Assembly: GCA_030695565.1 (NCBI GenBank)
Contig: JAUYRZ010000081.1
Location: 1-40,033 of the forward strand
Direction of reading: 5' to 3'
Source: Archangium sp.
GTDB taxonomy: Bacteria > Myxococcota > Myxococcia > Myxococcales > Myxococcaceae
DNA length: 40,033 bases
Positions 16,049 through 24,804 of the stretch are shown piece by piece (position 1 is the first letter of the stretch; every line of letters starts with the position of its first letter). The notes beneath the pieces are model-generated. The model saw only the letters and a program-made list of their open reading frames with translations. It ran no database searches and was not told where the DNA came from. The translations under genes were made by a program, and so were the position numbers.

Positions 16049-17306
16049 GACGCGAGCTCCGGCGGCGCAGCGCAGCCAGCACGAGGAGCAAGCCACCCAG
16101 ACCCGGCGCCGTCGAACACCCCCGGCTCTCCAGCGCCATGTGTTTCGCGCCACCATCGGCAGAAGCCTGGCCCGCGTCGACGTTGGCGTTGAGCACCAGC
16201 AGCGGCACCTTCAGCTCGGAGTCAGGGCAGGTGATGGGCGTCTCACCGGGGCTGCGCAGCTTGAACTTCTCTTCCAGCTGCGCGCCCGGCGTCTCCGGTG
16301 CCTGCACCTCGAACGCGAAGCGGGCCACTTCTCCGGGCGCCACGGGCACGCTCAGGCCCGCAGCGATGTTCCACGCGGGCCAGCTGTCGGCCACGCTGAG
16401 GGCGCTCATACCCTGGGTGGAGAGCCACACGTCGCCGCGCTCCCAGGTCTTCTTGCCCATGTTGCGGAACTCGACCCACACCGTGCCGCGTTCACCGGCC
16501 GCGAGCGTGCGGGGGTACGAGCTGTCGACGCGTTTGGCGGCGTAGTCGAGCTCGTTGGCGCCTACTTCAGGGTTGCCCTCGTCGGTCTCGCCATCACAGT
16601 CGTTGTCGCGCGTGTCGCAGCGTTCGGGTGAAGGCTCGACCAGTGAGCGGCAGGTGAGGTTGCCACCCTCGCAGCGGCGGCGCGCGTCTGCGCAGACCCC
16701 GTGCTTTCCGTTCGAGCAGACCTGATTGCCATTTTCGGGATCCGCACCGGCGCACCCACTCCAGCCGCCCCAGCTGCACGAGGCGCCGCAGGTGCGTGAG
16801 CGGCGGCCACAATCGCCACACGCTTCGGTCTGCACCTGGCCCGGCGAGCACTGGCACTGCGTTCCGTGGCGCACCACGTAGCCGCTGTTGAACTTGCTGC
16901 TGTTGTACCGAATCGTGCGAACGCTCCCGCCGCAGCCGACGCAGCAGTTCTGTTCGGTGACCGTGACCGTCGCGCCGTCGGTGGCGATGACCCAGGCGAC
17001 GTGGCCGTAGTTGCCCAGCGTGCTGGTGGCGATGCTGCCGACGGTCGGTCCGACGAGATCGTAGTTGGGGTCGACGTTGGCGTGACCTGCCCAGGTGTTC
17101 GCGTTGCCCCAGTTCACCAGGCCCGCGTTCCAGTTGCGGCAGACGCTCTCCCACGCCCACCAGGTGCAGTTCCCGCCGTTGGGGCAGCAGGGGTAGATGT
17201 TGTACGCGCGGCCGCAGGTGTTCTGGTGCGTGACGCCGCCGCAGTAGTTGACGGCCGGCGCGTACGACGCGGTGAGAAGGATCGCGAGGGCGAGCAGCTT
17301 CTTCAC
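16041..17306 (-). CDS. CHAP-domain secreted hydrolase with MopE-like motif, Ig-like domain and MYXO-CTERM anchor
   Basis: A 421-residue protein with a Sec signal (MKKLLALAILLTASYAPA). Residues about 20-148 are a CHAP domain: Cys47 in GGNCTWWAW, His102 in NYGHVAWV and Asn120 in TEQN are the catalytic positions, and GNANTWAGHA is typical. A thrombospondin-like Cys/Trp segment follows (CGDCGRRSRTCGASCSWGGW), then a MopE-like C-DTRDNDCDGETDEG motif near 230-243, then an NBR1-like Ig domain at about 255-375 (VWVEFRNMGKKTWERGDVWL). The end, GCSTAPGLGGLLLVLAALRR plus Arg/Ser, is a MYXO-CTERM signal, which in myxobacteria directs Cys-linked surface sorting. CHAP enzymes cut peptidoglycan or peptides as amidases or endopeptidases. 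The target is unknown; cell-wall or prey attack are both possible. Confidence 0.93.
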   Translation of the reverse strand: MKKLLALAILLTASYAPAVNYCGGVTHQNTCGRAYNIYPCCPNGGNCTWWAWESVCRNWNAGLVNWGNANTWAGHANVDPNYDLVGPTVGSIATSTLGNYGHVAWVIATDGATVTVTEQNCCVGCGGSVRTIRYNSSKFNSGYVVRHGTQCQCSPGQVQTEACGDCGRRSRTCGASCSWGGWSGCAGADPENGNQVCSNGKHGVCADARRRCEGGNLTCRSLVEPSPERCDTRDNDCDGETDEGNPEVGANELDYAAKRVDSSYPRTLAAGERGTVWVEFRNMGKKTWERGDVWLSTQGMSALSVADSWPAWNIAAGLSVPVAPGEVARFAFEVQAPETPGAQLEEKFKLRSPGETPITCPDSELKVPLLVLNANVDAGQASADGGAKHMALESRGCSTAPGLGGLLLVLAALRRRSSRHA

Positions 17307-17845
17307 GGCTTCACCTCGAGCTCGAGCTCGTGCAGCAGCGCTTCGAAGAGCGCGCGGGGCAGCGCACTGCCCTCGGCGTCGGAGTCGATGCAGGTGACCC
17401 GGAAGACCTGTTCGCGGTGCGCGAAGACGGCGACGGCCATCGAAATGGCCTGCTCGGAACGCGGCTGCTCGAGCAGCAGGGCGGGCAACTTGAGGCTGGT
17501 GACTTCGCGCTCGCTGACCCGCGTTTCGCCGTCGATCAAGAACGAGAGGTGCTCACCGAACCAGTCCTGCAGCGTGCGGTGCGTGGGGTTGTCCCAGACG
17601 TCGATGACCACGGCGACGCCGTTCGAGGTGATCAGGTGAATCGAGTGGCGGAACTTCTTGAGCGGCAGGGTGGGGTCGTAGTGTTTGTCTTCGACCGTCA
17701 CGCCTTCGCGCAGGGGAAACCGCAGGCGGGTCTGGGGTTCGACGAAGCGGTCGGTGAGTTCCTCGAGCGGCGCTGCTTGCGTGGCCACCGCCGTCGGCGT
17801 GCCGACGCTGCAGGCGGTGAGGCAGAGGATCAGGCTGAAGCGCAT
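17303..17845 (-). CDS. Small lipoprotein, first gene of the CHAP/lectin operon
   Basis: A 180-residue protein. The ATG at 17845 is preferred over one six codons upstream because it gives a clean lipoprotein signal, MRFSLILCLTAC, with Cys12. The mature part has one compact domain with alternating strands (KFRHSIHLITSNGVAVVIDV, AISMAVAVFAHREQVFRVTC) and no motif I recognise; its size and pattern suggest an alpha/beta sandwich. Its stop overlaps the CHAP gene start by four bases (ATGA), so the two are translationally coupled. It may be an accessory or inhibitor of the hydrolase, which is a guess from position only. Confidence 0.8.
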   Translation of the reverse strand: MRFSLILCLTACSVGTPTAVATQAAPLEELTDRFVEPQTRLRFPLREGVTVEDKHYDPTLPLKKFRHSIHLITSNGVAVVIDVWDNPTHRTLQDWFGEHLSFLIDGETRVSEREVTSLKLPALLLEQPRSEQAISMAVAVFAHREQVFRVTCIDSDAEGSALPRALFEALLHELELEVKP

Positions 17846-17955
17846 GCTCCGTTGTCGGCGCAACGCCTTCAGCAGTCAGCGGGACGGAGTGTCATCCGCT
17901 TTGACAGATGTTGCTGAATACTTTCGGGTCGCCTGGGACGAGAGGTGCTGTAGCC

Positions 17956-19131
17956 ATGTGCACTCGAGTTCTCAGTCTGGTGCTGGCCGGTGCGCTGGTG
18001 GGGTGTTCAGCGGTTCCGGGCCCGTCCGACCTTGTCGATTCGGGCGCGATCGCCGTCGCGGATGCCGGGGTCGATGCAGGCATTCCGCCCTCGAGGATTT
18101 GTGAGGACACGGCCGAGGCGTACTTCGCGCGGCTGGTGCGGTGCGGGGAGCTCACCGAGGCGTTGGCGGCGCTCTACAAGCCGGCCTTCGTCGCGGAGTG
18201 CCCGACCTTGATTCCACCCGGGGTCGCGGATGGGCGGATCGTGATCGAGGCGGCTGAGGTGCAGGCGTGCCTCTCCCGGGCCAGCGCGGCGAGCTGCCTG
18301 GTGGAGCCTCCGAGCTGCAACATTCTGCGCGGGGTGGTGAGCGCGGGTGGGGCGTGTTTCGAGAGCGATGAATGTGAGGCGGCGTTCTCGTGTGACACGT
18401 CGGCTGCGTGCCCGGGTACGTGTGTGGCACGGGTCGCGATTGGAACGCGCCCGACGGCTTCGCAGGAGTGCGTGAAGTCGGCGTTCCTTCACGACGGCGT
18501 CTGCACTGCGTTCTCGACGGGCTCGTGTGCGGGCGGGTTGACCTGTGCGGATCCGCTGGTGTGTTCAGTGAGTGATGTCTGCGTGACGGCTCCGCCGTTG
18601 CGTGCGGTCAATGAGCGCTGCTCGCTCGTTGATCAATGCGGGAAGGGTCTGCAGTGCGTCAGTGACGTCTGCGTGGCGCGGGTCGCGGAGAACGGTGCGT
18701 GCGGTGCGACGCGCCGGTGCAAAGACGGCCTGCGGTGCTCGAGCGCGAACGTGTGCGTGGTGGTGAACTATGGAGGCGCTGGTGCGAGCTGCGCTGAAGC
18801 CGGCGACGGCTGCCGGCCCGGGTTCTTCTGCGACAGCGGGACGTGTGCGGCGCTGCGGACGAGTGGTGGTGCGTGCACGGATACCGGGGCCGAGTGCAGC
18901 CCTGAGCTGTATTGCGAGGCGAACGTCTGCAAGGCGCCGGGGGTGGTGGATCAGCCGTGCGTGCTGGGGGGTCCACCGATGCAGTGCGCTGACGGGCTGT
19001 ACTGCGACGCGAGCGGACGCTGCACTCAGCGCAAGCCGGCGAATGCGCAGTGCATCGAGTCGGAGGAGTGTCTGGGGTTCTGCCAGGGACTGCGCTGTAC
19101 CGTTCCTCCGTGCCGCGATCTGACGCCCTGA
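17956..19131 (+). CDS. Cys-rich lipoprotein with Dickkopf-like repeats
   Basis: A 391-residue protein. Start chosen at 17956, giving MCTRVLSLVLAGALVGC with Cys17 as the lipobox residue; a start 48 bases earlier would bury the signal. A DAG spacer follows (VADAGVDAG), then a helical Cys-containing module (residues about 40-110), and then eight or so repeats of the type GxxCxxxxxCxxxLxCxxxxC (for example CSLVDQCGKGLQCVSDVC). Such repeats resemble the Dickkopf N-terminal Cys-rich fold and are frequent in myxobacterial surface proteins. With more than 40 cysteines it must be exported and disulphide-bonded. Function unknown. It is transcribed away from the CHAP operon, across 110 bases. Confidence 0.85.
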   Translation: MCTRVLSLVLAGALVGCSAVPGPSDLVDSGAIAVADAGVDAGIPPSRICEDTAEAYFARLVRCGELTEALAALYKPAFVAECPTLIPPGVADGRIVIEAAEVQACLSRASAASCLVEPPSCNILRGVVSAGGACFESDECEAAFSCDTSAACPGTCVARVAIGTRPTASQECVKSAFLHDGVCTAFSTGSCAGGLTCADPLVCSVSDVCVTAPPLRAVNERCSLVDQCGKGLQCVSDVCVARVAENGACGATRRCKDGLRCSSANVCVVVNYGGAGASCAEAGDGCRPGFFCDSGTCAALRTSGGACTDTGAECSPELYCEANVCKAPGVVDQPCVLGGPPMQCADGLYCDASGRCTQRKPANAQCIESEECLGFCQGLRCTVPPCRDLTP

Positions 19132-19308
19132 GGGCTTCATCGGGTGGTGTTTGCTGACGCTGCGCTCGCGCTCGAACAGGCCTCTCAGCGCGCGCTTTCG
19201 GCGCACCAATTCAGCAAAGCTTCGACGCGGGTAGCGGGCGTACGCTGGCCTCGCCCGAAGCCGAGAGCCTGCACGACACGAGCAAGGCCGCGAACCCCAA
19301 GGCTGTTG

Positions 19309-20943
19309 TCAGTTCACGGGCCACGGCTGCAGTTCACGCAAGGGCGCGATGGGCACCGATCCACGCGCCCGCTCACCACTCTTCGCATCCGCGATCCGAT
19401 ACGCGAGCGCATCACCGAACAACGGCTGCGACTCGAGGAAGATCACCCTCAGCTCACCCTCCTCGAACCCGCACTGCGCTTGCACCGCCTGGAGCAACCC
19501 TTCGTCGTGCAGGTGCCCCTCACCGAAGTTCCACCCGAGCGCGTAGCCCGCGACGAGCTCCCCGTCGGCCCACTCGTAGTCCTCCACCCGGTCGACCGCC
19601 TTCGGCAGCAGTGACTGCAGCGCGCGCCCGTGCAGGTGCATCAACCGAAACGCGATCACCTTGCCGAGCAGCGCCACCGCGATGGGCTTGTCGTAGAGCT
19701 TGCGCAGCTGCTCCATCGGCCACGGCGCGCTGGTGGTGAGCTTCGCGAGCTTCTTGCGTGAATCCCCGCGAAACAGCCACACGCTGTTGGCCCAGTTCCC
19801 CGCGTAGTACCGCATGGAGAACAAGAACGAGACCCACCGTGGCACGAAGTTCCCCAGCAGCGGGACGCCGATCAACATCACCGCCAGCACCACCAACATC
19901 GGCGCACCCACGGCGAAAACGCTGACGTCCGCGTGGGCGAAGAACAGGAAGATCGCCCCGTACACCACCGTCACGTTCCACTCGATCGGCACGCCCATCG
20001 GAACCGAGCTGGTGATGAAGCCGTGTAGGCCGAACATCAACGCCATGCCCACCACCGTGCCCACTCCGCCCGAAGACAGACCGAGCACGACGGGCACCGA
20101 CAGCTCGAGCAGCGTGCCCAGGTGCGCCATGCGCACCGCCAACATCGAGGGCCGCAGGTCATCCGGATACGCGCGGTACATGCGCTTGCGGATGAAGGGA
20201 AACCGCAGCACCGGGCTGTTGCTCACCATCACGCCCACCACCGATGGAAAGTGGTGGTTCAACTTCGAGACGCCCGCCCAGAACCACAACGCCAGCTGCA
20301 CTGCCTTCGCGCCGGCGATCCAATTCCCCGCGAAGAGGAAACAGGCGATCGTCGTGAGGTAGTGCTCCGCGCGCGCCGCCAGGAAGAGGGTGCGGTCGAG
20401 CACGCCGAGGATCAACAACAAGCCCAGCACCGGCCACAACAACGAAGCGTCGATGCTCGGCGCGAGCAGCGCGCGAAGCAGGCTCACCTGCAACGCAGCG
20501 TAGAGCAGCACGTCGAGCACCGTGCGCCGGTGACCGAGCACCGCGAACAGCGGCCGCTTGGTGGTGCCCGGCCGCAAGAAATACAGAAAGCCGCCGACCG
20601 GTGGCAGGTACCGGCCGGTGAGTGGGCCACTCCCGCAGCCGAAGCCGAGTGACTCGAAGCACAGGCTCCAGAGAATCGCCTTCTGAAACGCGAGCGGCTC
20701 GAGCCACCAGCGGCTCACTTCACTTGCAGGAAAGGAAGCCGAGCAGAACCCCCACCACGCCGCGATGAAGAGCGCCGCCTTGAGCGCGTACACGAACGTC
20801 ACGCTCAGCGGCGAGCCGTAGCCTTGAACGGCCCAGGCCTGACACACCTGGCGGCATCGTTCGGGAAACGGGGCCCGCTCCCATTCGAGCGCGTCGTACG
20901 GCGGCGCAACCGGAGTGATCAGCCCGCGGAGGAAGCTCGGCAT
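19309..20943 (-). CDS. DUF3556 family integral membrane protein
   Basis: A 544-residue protein from the ATG at 20943, where the family's usual N-terminus (MPSFLRGLITPVAPPYDALE) begins; an upstream start at 21003 would overlap the divergent gene. About nine membrane segments span residues 60-400, with motifs shared by DUF3556 proteins: EPLAFQKAILWSLCFESLGF, CGSGPLTGRYLPPVGGFLYF, LRPGTTKRPL and LWFWAGVSKLNHHFPSV. The last 150 residues form a soluble domain. DUF3556 is best known from actinobacteria and its role is unknown. Several conserved His/Asn residues lie in membrane helices. A divergent gene starts 38 bases away, so the two probably share regulation. Confidence 0.88.
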   Translation of the reverse strand: MPSFLRGLITPVAPPYDALEWERAPFPERCRQVCQAWAVQGYGSPLSVTFVYALKAALFIAAWWGFCSASFPASEVSRWWLEPLAFQKAILWSLCFESLGFGCGSGPLTGRYLPPVGGFLYFLRPGTTKRPLFAVLGHRRTVLDVLLYAALQVSLLRALLAPSIDASLLWPVLGLLLILGVLDRTLFLAARAEHYLTTIACFLFAGNWIAGAKAVQLALWFWAGVSKLNHHFPSVVGVMVSNSPVLRFPFIRKRMYRAYPDDLRPSMLAVRMAHLGTLLELSVPVVLGLSSGGVGTVVGMALMFGLHGFITSSVPMGVPIEWNVTVVYGAIFLFFAHADVSVFAVGAPMLVVLAVMLIGVPLLGNFVPRWVSFLFSMRYYAGNWANSVWLFRGDSRKKLAKLTTSAPWPMEQLRKLYDKPIAVALLGKVIAFRLMHLHGRALQSLLPKAVDRVEDYEWADGELVAGYALGWNFGEGHLHDEGLLQAVQAQCGFEEGELRVIFLESQPLFGDALAYRIADAKSGERARGSVPIAPLRELQPWPVN

Positions 20944-20981
20944 TTCCCCAGTCTGGCTCACCCCCGTGTAGAAATCAGAAC

Positions 20982-21671
20982 ATGCACATGGCCTACGCCG
21001 CACCGACGCTCGTCTTCGGCGCCATCTCTGCGCTTGGCTTCTTTCTCGCTCAACGCAAAGCGAACAAGGTGAAGTTCTTCCAGCAGGAGGAACTCGAGGT
21101 CTCGCAGGTGAAAGGGCCCGGCGTCTGCAAGGTGCACGGCGTGGTGGTGGCCCCGCAGCCGTTGATCAGCCCCATCAGTGAAAAGCCCGTCGTCTGGTAC
21201 CGCATGCTGGTGCAGGAGTACGTGCGCGCCGGCAAGTACAGCCGGTGGTCGACCATTCATGATGAAGCGGTGGGCACCCGCTTTCAGCTCAAGGATCGCA
21301 AAGGCCCCGGCAGCATCGAGGTCGATCCGAGCGGCGCTGAGGTGCTGCTGTCGGCCGAGAGCGGCAGCGAGGATCACGGCGTGCTGGTGCGCTACCTCGA
21401 GTCGAAGGGCATCCGCCGCATGCTCGGTCACGGTGAGCTGCGGTGTAACGAGACCACGCTGCAGCCGGGCGAGAAGATCTTCGTGTTGGGCACGGTGACC
21501 GAAGCGCCGGGGCGGTACTCCATCGCGAAGAGCACATCGCCGTTCGTGCTGTCGGATACCGACTCAGGTCAGGTCGCGTATGCGGAGAACAGCAAGATGT
21601 ACGTGACGCGGTTCTGGGCCGGTGCGGCCGGCTTGATGACGCTCTGGTGGCTGTGGCACTGGGTTCGTTAG
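20982..21671 (+). CDS. GIDE/MULAN-like membrane protein
   Basis: A 229-residue protein with a hydrophobic N-terminal span (YAAPTLVFGAISALGFFLAQ), a central domain, and a C-terminal span (FWAGAAGLMTLWWLWHWV). The central part has the GIDE-domain pattern: KVHGVVVAPQPLISPISEKP then VVWYRMLVQEYV, later FQLKDRKGPGSIEVDPSGAE and GEKIFVLGTVTEAPGRYSIA. In eukaryotes this domain sits between two membrane spans of the mitochondrial ubiquitin ligase MULAN; bacterial versions lack the RING finger, as here. Topology (two spans enclosing the domain) matches. Function in bacteria is not known. The ATG two codons downstream is an equal start. Confidence 0.8.
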   Translation: MHMAYAAPTLVFGAISALGFFLAQRKANKVKFFQQEELEVSQVKGPGVCKVHGVVVAPQPLISPISEKPVVWYRMLVQEYVRAGKYSRWSTIHDEAVGTRFQLKDRKGPGSIEVDPSGAEVLLSAESGSEDHGVLVRYLESKGIRRMLGHGELRCNETTLQPGEKIFVLGTVTEAPGRYSIAKSTSPFVLSDTDSGQVAYAENSKMYVTRFWAGAAGLMTLWWLWHWVR

Positions 21672-21687
21672 TCCGCGACGAGGGAAG

Positions 21688-22545
21688 TCAGAGGCCTCGT
21701 TCGACCAGATCAGAGACGACCGACTCGTAGAACCCCGGCGCATCGAAGCCGAGCGCCCAGCCCACCTGCGCCCAGTGATCCGCTTCGATCCGCCCGCACG
21801 TCACGCCCCATGACTGCGAGGTGACCGGCACCAGCCCGTCGTTTTCGCCCGCCTTCAATTTCAACAGCTGCCAGGTCGGAAACAGCAGCGGGTTCAAGCC
21901 GCGGAACGTCGCCTTCGCCAACCAGCTTCCGTAGAAGATGCCCTCTTGATCGAGCACCTCCTCGTTGAAGCGCTTCATGCGCTCGGTGGTGAGTTCGAGC
22001 AGCCCGTGTGCATCGAAGCCGCCCTTGTCGAGCAGCAGCTTGGTGGCCGGCGCGACCAGCCACAGGCCTGATCCGAGATCAGCCAACGGCGTGCCCCGGT
22101 GCGGCGTGCCCACCGTGATGATCGAAGCGATGCGGCCACCGAGCTTCAGCTTCGACGCCGCATACCGGGCATCGAGCCCGCCCATGCTGTGCGCCACGAT
22201 GTTCACCCGCTCGGCGTCGAGCAGCTCCAGCGCCTTCGCCAACTCGGCCGCGCGCGAAGAGATCGTCGCCGTGGGGTGCACCTTGAACGAGTACACGCGC
22301 GTGCCGAGCTTCTCCAACCGCGAGCCCACGCCCCGGAAGTACTTGCTGCGAATCGGCCCCCACTTCAGCTCATCGAACCCCAGAATCCCGTGCGCGAGCA
22401 CCACCGGGGAGCGCAGCTGTGGGCCGCGCTTCTTCGGTATCTCGGCAACGCGTTTGCGGCGGTACCAGATGAACCAGGCGAGGGCAGCCGCCCCGGCGAA
22501 CAACGCCAGGAAGAACGCCAGCAGCAGCCACGGTTCCACCACCAT
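21688..22545 (-). CDS. Membrane-anchored triacylglycerol lipase (alpha/beta hydrolase)
   Basis: A 285-residue protein with an N-terminal anchor (WLLLAFFLALFAGAAALAWF) and a bacterial lipase fold. Oxyanion motif AHGILGFDELKWG (residues 51-63), nucleophile Ser120 in NIVAHSMGGLDARY, acid Asp236 in GENDGLVPVTSQSWG and base His257 in ADHWAQVG make a full triad. The oxyanion and nucleophile motifs fit LipA-like family I lipases. No lipase-specific foldase gene is nearby. The catalytic domain should lie outside the inner membrane, judged from the single N-terminal span followed by KKR residues, though the orientation is not certain. Substrate lipid unknown. It converges on the GIDE-like gene with 16 bases between their ends. 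Confidence 0.88.
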   Translation of the reverse strand: MVVEPWLLLAFFLALFAGAAALAWFIWYRRKRVAEIPKKRGPQLRSPVVLAHGILGFDELKWGPIRSKYFRGVGSRLEKLGTRVYSFKVHPTATISSRAAELAKALELLDAERVNIVAHSMGGLDARYAASKLKLGGRIASIITVGTPHRGTPLADLGSGLWLVAPATKLLLDKGGFDAHGLLELTTERMKRFNEEVLDQEGIFYGSWLAKATFRGLNPLLFPTWQLLKLKAGENDGLVPVTSQSWGVTCGRIEADHWAQVGWALGFDAPGFYESVVSDLVERGL

Positions 22546-22674
22546 TCACCTCTCTTACGACACCTGCAGATCCCAGTGGATTACCCATGCTCCACAAGGG
22601 CCGCTGTCCCTTCTGGCCCTCCTCAATCACTTCATGGTGTTCCGGAGTCCCACAGCGGGCACGGATCGAGCAGA

Positions 22675-24804
22675 ATGGCTGCCGCGATGCGCCCCTCGAA
22701 CCTTCTTCTCTGTGCCCTGGCGCTGTCCTCCTGCGAAGGGAGCCTGTTCGGTCCCCGCTCCATCCCCGGTCCCGGGCCGACGGGGGTCAAGCCGGTCACG
22801 GTCATCCCGCCGCCGGCCGAGAAGTGCAAACCGGGCGTGCACGAGGTGCCCAAGCTGCTGCGGGTCTCGAACTTCGAGTACCAGTCCATCGTGTCCGACG
22901 TGTTGACCGCGCCGGTGGGTCACGAGCTCTTCGCCCGGTGGACTCCGGTCGCGCAGGTCTACGGCTTCGACACCATGAGCGAGACGCGCATCGACGGTCA
23001 GGCGTTGATCGAACAACTGGCCACCGCTGAAAAGCTCGCCGCCGTGGTGCTGGCCACCCCGGGTCTCACCGCGCACTGCCCCGCGCCCGTCGCGCCCACC
23101 AACCCGGCTTGTTCGCTCAAGGCCAGCTACACCTCGAACATCGACTTCTCCGACGCGCAGGGTCGCGAGTGCTGGTCGTACCTCGACTCCAGCGGCACCC
23201 CGATGGTGTTCGATAACGTGCGCGCGCTCTGGAAGAAGGTGCCCGACGAGACCGTGCTGCTCTGGCAGAACGGCACGCACCCGGGCTCCACCGTCGACTC
23301 CGTGCGCCGCTGGTTGGCCGCGGTGAGCGGCTCGGTGACCTTGACCGGCGCCTTCAACGACGCTGATCCAGGTGGCGGCGACGGCGTGGTGGCCACCATT
23401 CGCAAGAACGGCGTGCAGGTGTGGACGCGCTCCGTGCCCAACGGCGGCAGTGGCCCCTTCACCTTGCCCATGCAGATCAACCGCGGCGACACCATCGACT
23501 TCGTGATCAACCGCAACGCCGAGCCCAGCTACGACAGCACCGCGTTCAACGTGACCATCGAGCTGACGCCCACCGCGCCCAAGTCGAACTGGACGTGGAC
23601 CAACTGCGTGGGGCCGCTGGTCAGCCGCCTGGCCAGCCGTGGTTTCCGAAGGCCGGTGCGCCTCGACGAGCTCACCGACTACCGCACGCTGTTCGAGAGC
23701 TCGCGCCAGGAGGCCGCGACCGCGGGTTTCCCCGAGCCCGCCGACGAGGCGCTCTCGGCCGTGGTGCAGGCGGTGTTGCTCTCGCCCAACCTGGTGTTCA
23801 AGCCCGAGCTGGTGCCGCAAGGCCTCGATGCGCAGGAGCGCGGCTTCGGTCTGGCCTCGCGCCTCTCGCTCTTCGTGCGTGGCTCGGTGGCCGATGAAGA
23901 GCTGTGGAACCTGGCCGGCACCGGCGCGCTCGCGGACCCCAAAGTGGTCGAAGCGCAGGCCCGCCGGCTGCTCGACGCGGATCTCCCGCGCTTCTCTCAA
24001 CACTTCGGTGGCCAGTGGCTCGACTACCGCGAGACGGAAGACTTAGGCCCGCTGACCGCGTCGATGCAGGCCGAAGCCGCCGACGTGTTCAGCGAAGTGC
24101 TGGCGAACGATCTGCCTGCCGAGCGCCTGATGCGCCCCGGCTTCACCGTGGTCGACGCACCGCTCGCCGCGCACTACGGCCTGCCCTTCACCTCGCAGAA
24201 GCTGGTGACCCCGCTGCGCGGCGGGGTGCTCGACCAGGCGTTGTTCCTCACCCGCACCGCGACGGGCTCCGAGTTCCGTCGGCCGATTCACCGCGGCTTG
24301 TGGGCGTTGACGCGCCTGATGTGCCGCTCGTTGCCCCGCCTCGACGCCGCCACGCTCGAGGAGATCAGCAACTCGGTCAACGCCATCGATCGCAACCTCT
24401 CGCTGCGCGAACAGATGGAGATCCACCGCAACGACTCCGCCCGCTGTGGTGGTTGCCACAACATGATGGATCCCATCGGGCTGGCGCTGGAGAAGTACGA
24501 CGCGCGGGGCCTTTGGCGCGACCGCTACCCGAACGGCGTCGCCATCACGAGCGACCTCGAGCTCGACGGCACGGTGGTCACCGACCCGCACTCGTTGGCC
24601 GCGGTGATCGAGTCTTCGCCTGACTACCGCGCGTGCGTGGCGAGCAAGCTGCTCACCTTCGGCCTCAACCGCGGGCCGCTCGAAGGCGAGCAGTGCGTGG
24701 CCCAACGAATCGCCGCGCCCATCAACGGCGTGGCGCCTTCACTCAAGCAGATGACCATCGAGTCGCTGCTCACGTCGATCGAGCTCACGGAGGTCTCGCC
24801 ATGA
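22675..24804 (+). CDS. DUF1592/DUF1588/DUF1585-type exported protein with inserted beta-sandwich and CxxCH motif
   Basis: A 709-residue protein; the start is one of two ATGs (22675 or 22687), and the second gives a lipoprotein-like signal MRPSNLLLCALALSSC. Blocks in order: a DUF1587-like region (VPKLLRVSNFEYQSIVSDVL), an inserted beta-sandwich of about 160 residues (LTGAFNDADPGGGDGVVATI, INRGDTIDFVINRNAEPSYD), DUF1595 (RGFRRPVRLDELTDYRTLF), DUF1592 (VVQAVLLSPNLVFKPELV onward), DUF1588 with CGGCH at 591-595 (ARCGGCHNMMDPIG) and DUF1585 (CVASKLLTFGLNRGPLEG). CxxCH is a possible c-type heme site. These multi-domain proteins are common in planctomycetes and myxobacteria, always with a DUF1552 partner. 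Their reaction is unknown; links to polysaccharide or redox chemistry are speculative. Confidence 0.9.
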   Translation: MAAAMRPSNLLLCALALSSCEGSLFGPRSIPGPGPTGVKPVTVIPPPAEKCKPGVHEVPKLLRVSNFEYQSIVSDVLTAPVGHELFARWTPVAQVYGFDTMSETRIDGQALIEQLATAEKLAAVVLATPGLTAHCPAPVAPTNPACSLKASYTSNIDFSDAQGRECWSYLDSSGTPMVFDNVRALWKKVPDETVLLWQNGTHPGSTVDSVRRWLAAVSGSVTLTGAFNDADPGGGDGVVATIRKNGVQVWTRSVPNGGSGPFTLPMQINRGDTIDFVINRNAEPSYDSTAFNVTIELTPTAPKSNWTWTNCVGPLVSRLASRGFRRPVRLDELTDYRTLFESSRQEAATAGFPEPADEALSAVVQAVLLSPNLVFKPELVPQGLDAQERGFGLASRLSLFVRGSVADEELWNLAGTGALADPKVVEAQARRLLDADLPRFSQHFGGQWLDYRETEDLGPLTASMQAEAADVFSEVLANDLPAERLMRPGFTVVDAPLAAHYGLPFTSQKLVTPLRGGVLDQALFLTRTATGSEFRRPIHRGLWALTRLMCRSLPRLDAATLEEISNSVNAIDRNLSLREQMEIHRNDSARCGGCHNMMDPIGLALEKYDARGLWRDRYPNGVAITSDLELDGTVVTDPHSLAAVIESSPDYRACVASKLLTFGLNRGPLEGEQCVAQRIAAPINGVAPSLKQMTIESLLTSIELTEVSP
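24789..24794 (+). promoter_or_regulatory. Strong ribosome binding site GGAGGT
   Basis: A near-perfect Shine-Dalgarno sequence lies six bases before the ATG at 24801, inside the last codons of the preceding gene. It fixes the start of the DUF1552 gene. Confidence 0.75.

Noticed and set aside
17901-17929. A perfect TTGACA box upstream of the Cys-rich lipoprotein gene
   Set aside because: No acceptable -10 box occurs 16-18 bases downstream, so it is not listed as a promoter.
22099-22674. A 192-codon extension upstream of the DUF1592-type gene
   Set aside because: It is antisense to the lipase gene, and the real protein begins with a signal sequence at 22675-22740.
22627-24003. A 458-codon minus-strand frame
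   Set aside because: Antisense of the DUF1592-type gene, whose family motifs are unmistakable on the plus strand.
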